The notes beneath the pieces were generated by a model. The model was not told the DNA's origin, did no database searches, and was given only the letters and a program-made list of their open reading frames with translations. A stretch of 64,000 bases of DNA, from NCBI RefSeq assembly GCF_024807225.1, contig NZ_JANUCO010000001.1:1798001-1862000 (forward strand). Reading direction: 5' to 3'. Position numbers and translations under genes: made by a program. How positions within the stretch are numbered: the stretch's first letter is position 1; each line of letters opens with the position of its first letter. The stretch comes from Chryseobacterium ginsenosidimutans. Lineage in GTDB: Bacteria; Bacteroidota; Bacteroidia; Flavobacteriales; Weeksellaceae. Below are positions 47,364 to 55,308 of this stretch, in pieces.

Positions 47364-47382
47364 CGTCATTTATAACTCATCA

Positions 47383-48687
47383 TTATTTTAGGTAAAGTCT
47401 CATCCTCGTCTCATATTCCGGCTTCACTTTCAATAATTTCCAGATTTTCCGTTCCTCTTTTTCGCTTATTCTGTAAAAGATAATTTTATCCGCAGAATAT
47501 TTAAAATAAGGATGGTTTTTAAGCCATTCTTCCGGAGCATCGACTAATGTATATTTCGGAACATTTGAAGTGTTTAATTGTGCAGTGGCGAGTAATTTTT
47601 TCACCAATTCCACATCAATATTATAAGTTGTCAGGATTTGCTCTTTATTGACGAATCCGCCCAATTTTTTCCTGAAACCAATCATCGAACCTGCCGCTTT
47701 TTCATCGAAACCAAATTCTATAAGCTGTTTAAAAGTTACCGAATTAAGATCTACTTTTGAAAAATCTGTTTCCTGTTGTTGCTTTATTTCAACTTTCTGA
47801 GCGTCATTATTTTGGGCAATAGCTGATGAATTCATTTTTATAAAAGGTCTCATTTCTTCAAACTTTTCCGCCGAAATCACAAAACATCTTTGAATATCTT
47901 CTAAACTTTTAAAGCTGCCTTTTAAATTCCGATCTCGAAAATTGACGATGGTCTGTGCTTGCTTTTCGGAAAAACCAAAAGATTTCCAACCTTCAAGATC
48001 CAATGTATTCGGATCAAAAGCATGATATTGAACTTTGGTTTTTTCAGACTTAAAATTTTTCGCATAACTATTGAAATTGGGAGGTGTTTTTTCCGGTAAA
48101 ATCAAATAAGGATTAATTTTTTGGAAATTTTCGTCATTAATGATAAAACATTCCTTGAATTTTTCTTTGCTTACAAAACTGCCGCCCAAATAACTTTTAT
48201 ATTTTAAAATCGCTCCGGCCTGTCTTTCACTGAAACCCATTTTTATCCAGTCATTAACAGAATAATGATCAGGATTAAATTTCCCTGAAATAGTGATTGA
48301 TTTCTTTTCATAGTTTTTAAAACCGACAGATTTAGCTTCCTTATTCGTTTCCGGCAATAAAATGTATGATTCCAATACACTGAATTTCTCCTCCGAAACA
48401 GCAAAACATTTTTTGAACTGTTCTTTTGAAGAAAACTTTCCGCCTACAACTTTTTTATAATTAAGTATCGTTGCCGTTTGTTTTTCGGTAAAGCCCAGAT
48501 TTTCCCATTGTTTTTTATCCAAATCATTCGGATCAAACTCTGTGAGATGCAAAGGAACAGAATGTGCCGATATAAATTTCACATCAGAAAAGTCTTCTTT
48601 TTCCTTGCTGGTATATTTTTGAAATGTAAAAAGAATAATCAGCATCATTCCCATGAATGCCAATTTTTGATAGTAATTTTTTTTCAT
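47383..48687 (-). CDS. membrane-anchored protein with four helix-hairpin-helix repeats
   Basis: 434 residues from the ATG at 48687; the frame is open 12 codons further. The N-terminus MKKNYYQKLAFMGMMLIILFTF is a signal anchor. Four ComEA-like helix-hairpin-helix units follow. Each begins with FDPN or similar (FDPNDL, FNPDHY, FDPNTL, VDLNSV), then GF(T/S/D)EKQAxTI and Y/F(K/R)xxLGG, then F(K/S/V)SKE, and ends xSEEKFxxLxxY. A C-terminal piece lacks a complete unit. ComEA has one or two such motifs and binds DNA during uptake; four in one protein is unusual. Bacteroidetes homologues are annotated as HhH or DUF655-like proteins. DNA binding in the periplasm is an inference. Confidence 0.82.
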   Translation of the reverse strand: MKKNYYQKLAFMGMMLIILFTFQKYTSKEKEDFSDVKFISAHSVPLHLTEFDPNDLDKKQWENLGFTEKQTATILNYKKVVGGKFSSKEQFKKCFAVSEEKFSVLESYILLPETNKEAKSVGFKNYEKKSITISGKFNPDHYSVNDWIKMGFSERQAGAILKYKSYLGGSFVSKEKFKECFIINDENFQKINPYLILPEKTPPNFNSYAKNFKSEKTKVQYHAFDPNTLDLEGWKSFGFSEKQAQTIVNFRDRNLKGSFKSLEDIQRCFVISAEKFEEMRPFIKMNSSAIAQNNDAQKVEIKQQQETDFSKVDLNSVTFKQLIEFGFDEKAAGSMIGFRKKLGGFVNKEQILTTYNIDVELVKKLLATAQLNTSNVPKYTLVDAPEEWLKNHPYFKYSADKIIFYRISEKEERKIWKLLKVKPEYETRMRLYLK

Positions 48688-48817
48688 CACTGTAAACTTA
48701 ATAATTTTATTAAGTATTAGCAATGAGTAAGTTGCGATTGTATTATTTTAGAATATGAATTCCAGTTTTTCGATTAAAAAAATAAATTAAAATAAAAATT
48801 ATGGAGAATTATTTTAA

Positions 48818-49162
48818 TTATTCTGTGTCTTTTTCTCCCAAAGAATCCTTCAGTTTCAGTAATTCAGCCTTTACAAATTCCAGTCGATCAATTAAGGTAA
48901 CAGTTTCAGAAATTTTACTGTTTGTCGTAAGTGCAATTCGCGCTCCGTCCAACGTATAGCCCTTTTCTTTCACCAAATGATAGATCATCTGTAGATTTTT
49001 AATGTCTTCCGGAGTGAAGTATCGGTTGCCTTTTTTATTCTTTTTTGGCTTAATGATGGGGAATTCCTGTTCCCAATAACGTATTAATGAAGTGTTTACA
49101 TCAAATGCTTTCGCCACTTCTCCTATCGAATAATACAGTTTATCGGGTAAATTTATTTTCAT
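48818..49162 (-). CDS. MerR-family transcriptional regulator
   Basis: 114 residues. The MerR winged-helix DNA-binding domain spans about 8-78 (YYSIGEVAKAFDVNTSLIRYWEQEFP, then KKGNRYFTPEDIKNLQMIYHLVKEKGYTLDGA). A short helical tail (SETVTLIDRLEFVKAELLKLKDSL) probably dimerises. No cysteine sensor is present, so the effector is unknown. I use the ATG at 49162 because a TATCTTTG box lies at 49181-49188 just upstream; a longer frame to 49252 would include the promoter. The family is widespread in Flavobacteriia. Confidence 0.88.
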   Translation of the reverse strand: MKINLPDKLYYSIGEVAKAFDVNTSLIRYWEQEFPIIKPKKNKKGNRYFTPEDIKNLQMIYHLVKEKGYTLDGARIALTTNSKISETVTLIDRLEFVKAELLKLKDSLGEKDTE

Positions 49163-49180
49163 TTTTAGAATCCTAATCTT

Positions 49181-49188
49181 CAAAGATA
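49181..49188 (-). promoter_or_regulatory. -7 box of the MerR gene
   Basis: The minus strand reads TATCTTTG, 18 bases before the chosen ATG. Confidence 0.55.
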
Positions 49189-49275
49189 AATATTTTTTAA
49201 TTTGCCTCAAAAATACATCGCGTAAAAGTTGAGTTTTTGCTTTGTAAATCAAGGATAAATGTCATTTTTAATTAA

Positions 49276-50133
49276 GAGCCTGTTTAAATTTTATTAAGTA
49301 ATAATTTTATAGCGGATAATTTGACCATATTTTCGGAAGTTTCCATTAGGAGTTCATAATTTCTGCATAGCCTTCTATCATTATCAAACCATGAAAAAGT
49401 ACGTTCAACAATCCATCTTTTATGGAGTGGCTCAAATCCTTTTTCTTTTTTGTCACTCCGCATAACGATTTGAATGATATAGCCTAATTTAGTTTTTATT
49501 TCCTCAATAATACCCCCTCTGTAACCTCCGTCCGCTAAGATTACCTGAAGCGGAATTAGTAAATATCGCAATGTTTTCATCAGCAATAATGCCGCTTTAC
49601 TGTCATGAATATTGGCTACACTTACCATTACGGCTAACAAAAACCCGTTTTTATCTACCACGACGTGTCTTTTGATTCCTTTTACTTTTTTGGCTCCGTC
49701 AAAGCCATTGAGTGAACGGTTATTTCCCCAACGAACACTCTGGCTGTCCATAATTCCTAAACTTGCCTGCGATTTCTGGCCTCTATCCCGACGTACTTTC
49801 TCTCTTAATTTTGATAATAATAAATCGAAAATCTCCAGATTTGACCATTTTGAATAATAGTAATAAACCAATTGCCATTTTGGAAAATCATGAGGCAAAA
49901 GTCTCCATTGGCAGCCTGTTTTTACCAAATAATTAATAGCATTCCAAATGATAATCAAATCATATTTTCGTTTTCTGTCATCAAAATCTAATGCTTTTTT
50001 TATAAATTGCCACTGAGTTTGGGTTAAGTCTGTTGGATACATTGAAGTTTTTTGTTTTGCAACTCTAAAATGACAATTTTTATTCAACTTCTTACCCTTA
50101 CTCTTTTTTTTTATTAATTTTTTAAACAGGCTC
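49276..50133 (-). mobile_element. complete IS5-family insertion sequence, 858 bp
   Basis: The inverted ends are GAGCCTGTTTAAA (49276-49288) and its complement TTTAAACAGGCTC (50121-50133). The element is flanked by TAA direct repeats (49273-49275 and 50134-50136), a fit to the TNA target duplications of the IS5-family IS1031-like group. Size, ends and intact transposase say it is recent and potentially active. The right end lies about 51 bases before the AraC start and 24 bases before its -7 box. Confidence 0.9.
49284..50042 (-). CDS. IS5-family transposase
   Basis: DDE transposase of 252 residues from the ATG at 50042 (MYPTDLTQTQWQFI, the usual start); an upstream in-frame ATG at 50087 would add 15 residues. 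Catalytic parts: GIMDSQSVRW (first D), ILADGGYRGG (second D), and KRWIVERTFSWFDNDRRL (E). It fills the element from end to end and has no frameshift, so transposition seems possible. Confidence 0.92.
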   Translation of the reverse strand: MYPTDLTQTQWQFIKKALDFDDRKRKYDLIIIWNAINYLVKTGCQWRLLPHDFPKWQLVYYYYSKWSNLEIFDLLLSKLREKVRRDRGQKSQASLGIMDSQSVRWGNNRSLNGFDGAKKVKGIKRHVVVDKNGFLLAVMVSVANIHDSKAALLLMKTLRYLLIPLQVILADGGYRGGIIEEIKTKLGYIIQIVMRSDKKEKGFEPLHKRWIVERTFSWFDNDRRLCRNYELLMETSENMVKLSAIKLLLNKI

Positions 50134-50159
50134 TAAGAGAAAAATATTTTTGTTTTCAT

Positions 50160-50167
50160 TACATTTG
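50160..50167 (+). promoter_or_regulatory. -7 box of the AraC gene
   Basis: TACATTTG fits TAnnTTTG and lies 19 bases before the GTG start. The -33 position (about 50136-50139) falls exactly at the IS edge and reads AAGA, so no TTG is present there now. Confidence 0.5.
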
Positions 50168-50186
50168 GTTTAAAATAAAAACTAAC

Positions 50187-51068
50187 GTGGATTCTATTTC
50201 GGTACTTAATATTGATCTTTTTCAAAAGGGTAAAAATACCTCCGATTTTTATTTCAGTACGGTTCAGAATCACTTAATTGTCGGTCACAGACATCTCGAA
50301 AAAGCGCATCGCCACGACTTTTATGCCAGCATTCTTTTCACAAAAGGAAGCGGTGTTCATGAGATCGATTTTCAGAAATATGATGTTTCTGCGGGAAGCT
50401 TGTTTTTTATGTCTCCCGGACAAATTCACAGTTGGGAACTTTCGAAGGATATTGAAGGCTATCTTTTCTTCTGTCTGCAAGATTTTTATGAAATGCATTA
50501 TGTGAATCAGAAATTGAGGAATTTCCCTTTTTTCGGTTCTGTTAATTTTCCTCGCAAACTTCAGCTGAATAAAGATGAATTGAAGGAAAATATCACTTTA
50601 ATGCAGCAATTACAGAAAGAATATCAATCTCAGAACGTTATGAAAGATGGTTTGATGCTGTCTTTAATGTCTCAGATTTTTATCCTTTCTACAAGACAGT
50701 TTTCCAAAGATTTTGATACGCTGGCTTCATCGGCAAGTCTTTCTTATTTTAAACATTATCAGGAATTTGAAACCGTTGTAGAGCAATATTTTACAAACGA
50801 AAAATCGATTACTTTTTACGCTTCTTTATTAAATATTACGTCAAAACACTTAAACAGAATTACTCAAACGGTGGTTCATAAAACCGCTACCGATGTGATC
50901 ACAGAAAGGGTAATTTTAGAAGCGAAAAGAATGTTGATGTATCTTGATGAAAGTCTTGGGGAAATCGCTTTCCGATTGGGTTACGAAGAATATTCTTATT
51001 TCGTGAGAGTCTTTCGAAAAACTTCAGGAATGACTCCCACGCAATTCATTAAAATGTATAAATCATAG
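50187..51068 (+). CDS. AraC-family transcriptional regulator, GTG start
   Basis: 293 residues. The N-terminal cupin-like sensor domain spans about 25-130 (HLEKAHRHDFYASILFTKGSG, SPGQIHSWELS). The C-terminal AraC double helix-turn-helix spans about 190-290, with LNITSKHLNRITQTVVHKT and SLGEIAFRLGYEEYSYFVRVFRKTSGMTPTQFI. No ATG lies before the cupin part, so GTG at 50187 is the start. The ligand is unknown. An IS5-family element ends 51 bases upstream and may have cut its promoter. It ends 6 bases before the stop of convergent ccoG. Confidence 0.9.
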   Translation: MDSISVLNIDLFQKGKNTSDFYFSTVQNHLIVGHRHLEKAHRHDFYASILFTKGSGVHEIDFQKYDVSAGSLFFMSPGQIHSWELSKDIEGYLFFCLQDFYEMHYVNQKLRNFPFFGSVNFPRKLQLNKDELKENITLMQQLQKEYQSQNVMKDGLMLSLMSQIFILSTRQFSKDFDTLASSASLSYFKHYQEFETVVEQYFTNEKSITFYASLLNITSKHLNRITQTVVHKTATDVITERVILEAKRMLMYLDESLGEIAFRLGYEEYSYFVRVFRKTSGMTPTQFIKMYKS

Positions 51069-51074
51069 TAAATT

Positions 51075-52517
51075 TTACAGCGGTAACTGGAAAGGTCCTT
51101 CAAAAACGGTGTCAAAAGAATCTATCAATTTTCCTTTTTCGTCAAAAACTCCGATGGTCATATTTTGTTTTGAGAACTTAATGTCTTTTTCAGGGAAAGT
51201 GATGTTGATATTTCCCTTTAAGATCTGGTCTCCTTTCAAAGTAATTTTATCCGAGCCGAAGAAATCAATTTCCGCGTGTTTAGGACTTATAACTTTGATG
51301 CTTAATTTTTTTTGCTCGTTAGATTTATTTAAAAGCGTGTAAATAAAAGTATTCGTTATTTTTTTATCTCTAATGAAAAAAGTTGATCCTGCAGGTTTAA
51401 TGAATTTTGCTTCCATGGAACCTCTGTCGTACATCAAAAATCCCAGAAAACCGATTAATAAAGCCAGAAAAAGAGTAGTAACCTTCATTCTTGAAGTGAA
51501 TTTGAATTTCTCCTGATTTTCAATTTCCGCTTCTGTGGCATAACGGATCAAACCTTTTGGAAGTCCGACTTTCTCCATTACTTCGTCACAGGCATCGATA
51601 CAAGCAGTACAATTTACGCATTCCAGTTGTTGTCCGTTTCTGATATCAATTCCGGTAGGACAAACGACAACGCATTGATGACAATCGATACAATCGCCTT
51701 TTCCGACGTCTTTTCGGTCTTCGCCATTTCTCCATTTTGAACGGTTTTCACCTCTTTTAAAATCATAATACACATTGATGGTCTGTTTATCGATTAAAAC
51801 TCCCTGAAGCCTTCCGTACGGACAAACAAGCGTACAAACCTGCTCACGAAGCCATGCGAAAGTAAAATAGAAAGCTATGGCAAACCCCACCATTCCTAAG
51901 AATTGCAAAGAATGATCGACCGGTCCTTCCATTATTATTTTAAAAACATCTTCATAACCTATGATGTACATGAACATGAAATTGGTAATAATCACCGAAA
52001 TCAAAACAAAAATTGACCATTTCGTCACTTTTTTTGTGATTTTTTCGCTGTTCCATTCCTGTCGGTCGAGTTTCATTTGTCTGTTTCGGTCGCCTTCGAT
52101 CCAATATTCAACTTTTCTGAAAACATTTTCCATAAAAATCGTCTGCGGACAAAGCCAGCCACAGAATATTCTTCCGAAAACTACGGTAAACAGCATGACA
52201 AAAATAACGGAAGTCACCGCTCCCAAAGCCAAAATAAAAAAATCCTGTAAGTAAAATGGTTGTCCGAAAATGAAGAACTTTCTATCAATAACATTAAACA
52301 ACAAAAAGGGATTATGATTGATTTTTACGAAAGGCAATCCGAAGAATAAAAGCAGTAGAAAATTACTTGTATAATTTCTGTAATTGGTGTATTTTCCTTT
52401 TGGTTTTCGGGGATAGACCCATTTTCGGTTTCCCGTTTCATCCATTGTTCCTACCGAATTCCTGAAATCATCGTAATCTATTTCCGGAACCTGAAAATTG
52501 TCGGATTGTATGCTCAT
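51075..52517 (-). CDS. ccoG: cytochrome c oxidase accessory protein CcoG
   Basis: CcoG (FixG, RdxA) is an iron-sulfur membrane protein tied to assembly of cbb3 oxidase, probably through copper reduction. 480 residues, with membrane helices near 48-70, 85-115, 155-180 and 190-215. FCGWLCPQTIFMENVFRKVEYWI and CTLVCPYGRLQGV precede two 4Fe-4S cysteine sets, CIDCHQCVVVCPTGIDIRNG and CVNCTACIDACD. A C-terminal Ig-like domain follows a last helix near 345. The cbb3 operon itself is not in the window; the 263-base upstream gap shows no clear FNR box. Confidence 0.94.
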   Translation of the reverse strand: MSIQSDNFQVPEIDYDDFRNSVGTMDETGNRKWVYPRKPKGKYTNYRNYTSNFLLLLFFGLPFVKINHNPFLLFNVIDRKFFIFGQPFYLQDFFILALGAVTSVIFVMLFTVVFGRIFCGWLCPQTIFMENVFRKVEYWIEGDRNRQMKLDRQEWNSEKITKKVTKWSIFVLISVIITNFMFMYIIGYEDVFKIIMEGPVDHSLQFLGMVGFAIAFYFTFAWLREQVCTLVCPYGRLQGVLIDKQTINVYYDFKRGENRSKWRNGEDRKDVGKGDCIDCHQCVVVCPTGIDIRNGQQLECVNCTACIDACDEVMEKVGLPKGLIRYATEAEIENQEKFKFTSRMKVTTLFLALLIGFLGFLMYDRGSMEAKFIKPAGSTFFIRDKKITNTFIYTLLNKSNEQKKLSIKVISPKHAEIDFFGSDKITLKGDQILKGNINITFPEKDIKFSKQNMTIGVFDEKGKLIDSFDTVFEGPFQLPL

Positions 52518-52780
52518 CGCCTTAGAGTTTTAATTGAAATTGTAAATAGAGAACTTTCGATTTGAAATAAATTCTCATTTAATTATTTGAGCTAAAATGT
52601 TTTTATGATTTTAAACTAAGCAAAGCTCCGAATTAAAGATTTTCATTACTAATATTATCTACTTCTGAAATGATACAATTCGGACATTTTTAAATTTCAT
52701 CTTTAATTACTCAAAATGAGAAAATAATGTTTGAATTTAATACACAAATCGTAAATTGTAAGCTTTAAAAATAATGTGGT
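52518..52780. other. AT-rich divergent spacer between ccoG and the SMP-30 gene
   Basis: No coding frame of merit, no tRNA and no strong hairpin are visible. It must hold the promoters of both divergent genes, but no exact TAnnTTTG was recognised close to either start. Confidence 0.4.
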
Positions 52781-53674
52781 ATGAAAAATATCTTGAGAAT
52801 AGGCTTGATTGGTTTGGTTTTCGCATTAGTAAATTGTAAATCAGTAAATTATAGCAAAATGTTTTATGATGGAGTACAACCGGAGAGGATTTCGGATAAA
52901 TTTAGTTTTACGGAAGGCCCGTCTTCGGATAGAGAAGGAAACGTCTATTTTACAGATCAACCGAATGATAAAATTTATTATTGGGACTGGAAAACGAATA
53001 AAATTGTCGAGTTTTTAAATAAAACGGGTCGCGCCAACGGAACGCATTTCGATAAAGATGATAATCTGATTACGTGTTCGGACGATAATGGTGAAATATG
53101 GAAGATCTCAAAGGACAAAAAAGTTCAGGTTTTACTGAAAGATTTTGAAGGAAAAAGATTTAACGGACCAAATGATGTCTGGAATGATGAATTTGGCGGA
53201 ATGTACTTCACAGATCCTTTGTATGAAAGAGATTACTGGAAAAACTTTAAACAAGAAATTCCCAATAAAAGTTTGTATTACAGAAATAAAGAAGGGAAAA
53301 TTTCAAAGCTTGAAACCTTCACGCAGCCAAATGGAATTGTAGGAAGTGAGAAGTTTAAAAAATTATACGTTTCGGATATTGACGCCGGGAAAACGTATGT
53401 TTATAATATTCTTGGCGAAGGAAAATTATCTGAAAAGAAACTTTTCTGCGAAATGGGTTCAGACGGAATGACGCTTGATAAACACGGAAATCTCTATTTA
53501 ACGGGAAAAGGTGTCCATATTTTCAATCGTGACGGAAAAAAGATGTATCATATTCCGATTGAGGAAGAATGGACTTCTAATGTAACTTTCGGAGGAAAAA
53601 ATAACGAAACTTTGTTTATTACCGCTTCGAAATCGGTGTATACGTTGCCGACAAAGGTGAAAGGTGTGAGATGA
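52781..53674 (+). CDS. SMP-30/gluconolactonase-like lipoprotein
   Basis: 297 residues. The N-terminus MKNILRIGLIGLVFALVNCKS is a lipoprotein signal with a lipobox ending at C20. The rest is a six-bladed beta-propeller of the SMP-30/gluconolactonase/LRE group: FTEGPSSDREGNVYFTD, GRANGTHFDKDDNLITC, NGPNDVWNDEFGGMYFTDP, FTQPNGIVGSEKFKKLYVSD, and SDGMTLDKHGNLYLTG carry the metal-binding Glu, Asn and Asp positions of the family. It likely hydrolyses a sugar lactone or related ester at the envelope; the substrate is not known. Confidence 0.88.
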   Translation: MKNILRIGLIGLVFALVNCKSVNYSKMFYDGVQPERISDKFSFTEGPSSDREGNVYFTDQPNDKIYYWDWKTNKIVEFLNKTGRANGTHFDKDDNLITCSDDNGEIWKISKDKKVQVLLKDFEGKRFNGPNDVWNDEFGGMYFTDPLYERDYWKNFKQEIPNKSLYYRNKEGKISKLETFTQPNGIVGSEKFKKLYVSDIDAGKTYVYNILGEGKLSEKKLFCEMGSDGMTLDKHGNLYLTGKGVHIFNRDGKKMYHIPIEEEWTSNVTFGGKNNETLFITASKSVYTLPTKVKGVR

Positions 53675-53684
53675 TTTTAATTTT

Positions 53685-53855
53685 ATTTAAACACAAATTG
53701 CACAATTTTTTTCACGAATAAGCACAAAGCTTAATATTTATTTTTAAGTTTTGGCTAAAACCAATATTGATTTTCTTTTAATGAAAAAACGGGCTAAAGC
53801 CCGTTCCTATTGATATAATCTCGTGTTTATTCATGAAAAATATTTGTGTTTAAAT
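53685..53855. repeat. palindromic intergenic repeat, copy D (long form)
   Basis: TTTAAACACAAAT (53686-53698) and its exact complement (53842-53854) bound the element. Inside, AACGGGCTAAAGCCCGTT and CTATTGAT (about 53788-53813) are the complement of the core of copy A (one mismatch in about 28 bases), and GGCTAAAACC matches A's GGCTTTAGCC. The right end touches the stop codon of the helicase gene. No protein is coded. Confidence 0.8.
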
Positions 53856-55162
53856 TAATAAGCAACTTCCATTTTCACTTTTTTACCTTTTAATTTTTCA
53901 TTGCTCAATTTATTCAACAAAGCATTCACTTTCTTTCTAGAAACTGCAACGTACGAAGTCGTATCTTTTACTTCGATCAAACCAAGCTCTTCTTTTTGAA
54001 GTTCACCTTTCTTAATTAAATATCCTACAATATCCACTTTATTGACCTTATCTTTTTTTCCTGCACTGATGTAGATGGTCTGGAAATAAGGTTTTTCGGG
54101 AATTGTATTGAAACCTTCAACACTTTCTTCCGGAGTATCGTTTTTAATGAATGGGAAATTTTCTTCCGCAGTCATAATTAAATAAGCAAAACCTTTTGCA
54201 TTCATTCTCGCCGTACGACCGTTTCTGTGAATAAAAGCGTCTTCTTTATAAGGCAATTGATAATGAACGATCGATTCAACTTCAGGAACGTCTAAACCTC
54301 TTGAAGCAAGATCAGTTGTAATTAAAATTCTTGCAGAATCGTTTTTGAATTTCAGTAAAGCACGTTCTCTTTCGTCCTGTTCCATACCGCCATGGAAGGT
54401 TTCTCTATCGATCCCTTTTTCACGTAAAAGCTCAGAAATACGGTCAACCGCTTCTCTGTGATTACAGAAAATAAGCGTTCTTTTGTTACCGATTTTACAG
54501 ATAAGATTAAATAAAGTATCCAACTTTTCTTCAGAAATCGTCATTACTTTTTTTAACTGAATATCGGGTTTTGATTCACCTAATTTTAAAAAATCAACAA
54601 TTTTTTCATTTTTCAATCCCGTAAACTCCGGAATTTCATCCATTGCTGTTGCAGAAGTAAGAATTCTTTGCGAAAGATTTTTTAAAGAATTAGAAATGAA
54701 CTCCATATCTTTATGAAAACCCAGTTCCAGCGCTTTATCAAATTCATCCAATACCAACGTCTGAATCGTTTTCGGATCGAAATTATTATTTCTTAAATGG
54801 TAAACAATTCTTCCCGGCGTTCCGATTAAGACAGACGGAGCTTGAACTAAATTATTAACTTCAATCTTTTTATCGTGACCACCATAACAAACGGAAACCT
54901 TAAAATCTGTTCCCATCGATTTGAAAACCTGCTCAATCTGTAATGCCAATTCTCTTGAAGGGATTAAGATCAAAGTCTGAATTCCCGAAGCATCTTTTTT
55001 TAGATTTCTCAAAACTGGAAACAAAAAAGCAAGCGTTTTTCCTGAACCGGTAGGAGAGAGCAAAACAACGTCTTGGTTGCTTTGAGTATTTTTATATGTA
55101 GATTTCTGCATCTGATTCATATCCTGAATCTGCAGTTTTTGATATATTGATTCTAATTCCAT
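53855..55162 (-). CDS. DEAD-box RNA helicase, DbpA-like
   Basis: 435 residues. Motifs: VLLSPTGSGKTLAFLFP (motif I), PSRELALQ (Ia), IGTPGRI (Ib), VLDEFDKALELGFH (motif II, with DEFD in place of DEAD), LTSAT (III), TLIFCNHREAVDRISELL (IV), RILITTDLASRGLDVPEV (V), and HRNGRTARM (VI). The last about 75 residues (TSYVAVSRKKVNALLNKLSNEKLKGKKVKMEVAY) match the RNA-binding tail of DbpA, which targets 23S rRNA hairpin 92, so a role in large-subunit assembly is likely. Its stop abuts the palindromic repeat. The start ATG at 55162 is well supported by the conserved beginning. Confidence 0.9.
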   Translation of the reverse strand: MELESIYQKLQIQDMNQMQKSTYKNTQSNQDVVLLSPTGSGKTLAFLFPVLRNLKKDASGIQTLILIPSRELALQIEQVFKSMGTDFKVSVCYGGHDKKIEVNNLVQAPSVLIGTPGRIVYHLRNNNFDPKTIQTLVLDEFDKALELGFHKDMEFISNSLKNLSQRILTSATAMDEIPEFTGLKNEKIVDFLKLGESKPDIQLKKVMTISEEKLDTLFNLICKIGNKRTLIFCNHREAVDRISELLREKGIDRETFHGGMEQDERERALLKFKNDSARILITTDLASRGLDVPEVESIVHYQLPYKEDAFIHRNGRTARMNAKGFAYLIMTAEENFPFIKNDTPEESVEGFNTIPEKPYFQTIYISAGKKDKVNKVDIVGYLIKKGELQKEELGLIEVKDTTSYVAVSRKKVNALLNKLSNEKLKGKKVKMEVAY

Positions 55163-55220
55163 TTTGCAAAGGTAAGGTGATTTTGTTTTCTATTGAAATT
55201 CCAATCAATATTTATTTGAT

Positions 55221-55236
55221 TTACGGTAAACCGTAA
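55221..55236. promoter_or_regulatory. possible operator upstream of mod
   Basis: TTACGG, TAAA, CCGTAA is a small perfect inverted repeat. It lies where the -33 box of the mod promoter would be (the -7 box TAGATTTG is at 55258-55265). Binding by a regulator is inference. Confidence 0.35.
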
Positions 55237-55257
55237 TTATCTTGGGTCTATTGATAA

Positions 55258-55265
55258 TAGATTTG
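55258..55265 (+). promoter_or_regulatory. -7 box of the mod-res operon
   Basis: TAGATTTG fits TAnnTTTG and lies 43 bases before the ATG of mod. No TTG is at the usual distance. Confidence 0.5.
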
Positions 55266-55308
55266 GGTTATTAAATTTTATTAATGATTTAAAAAATAAT
55301 AACCAGCC

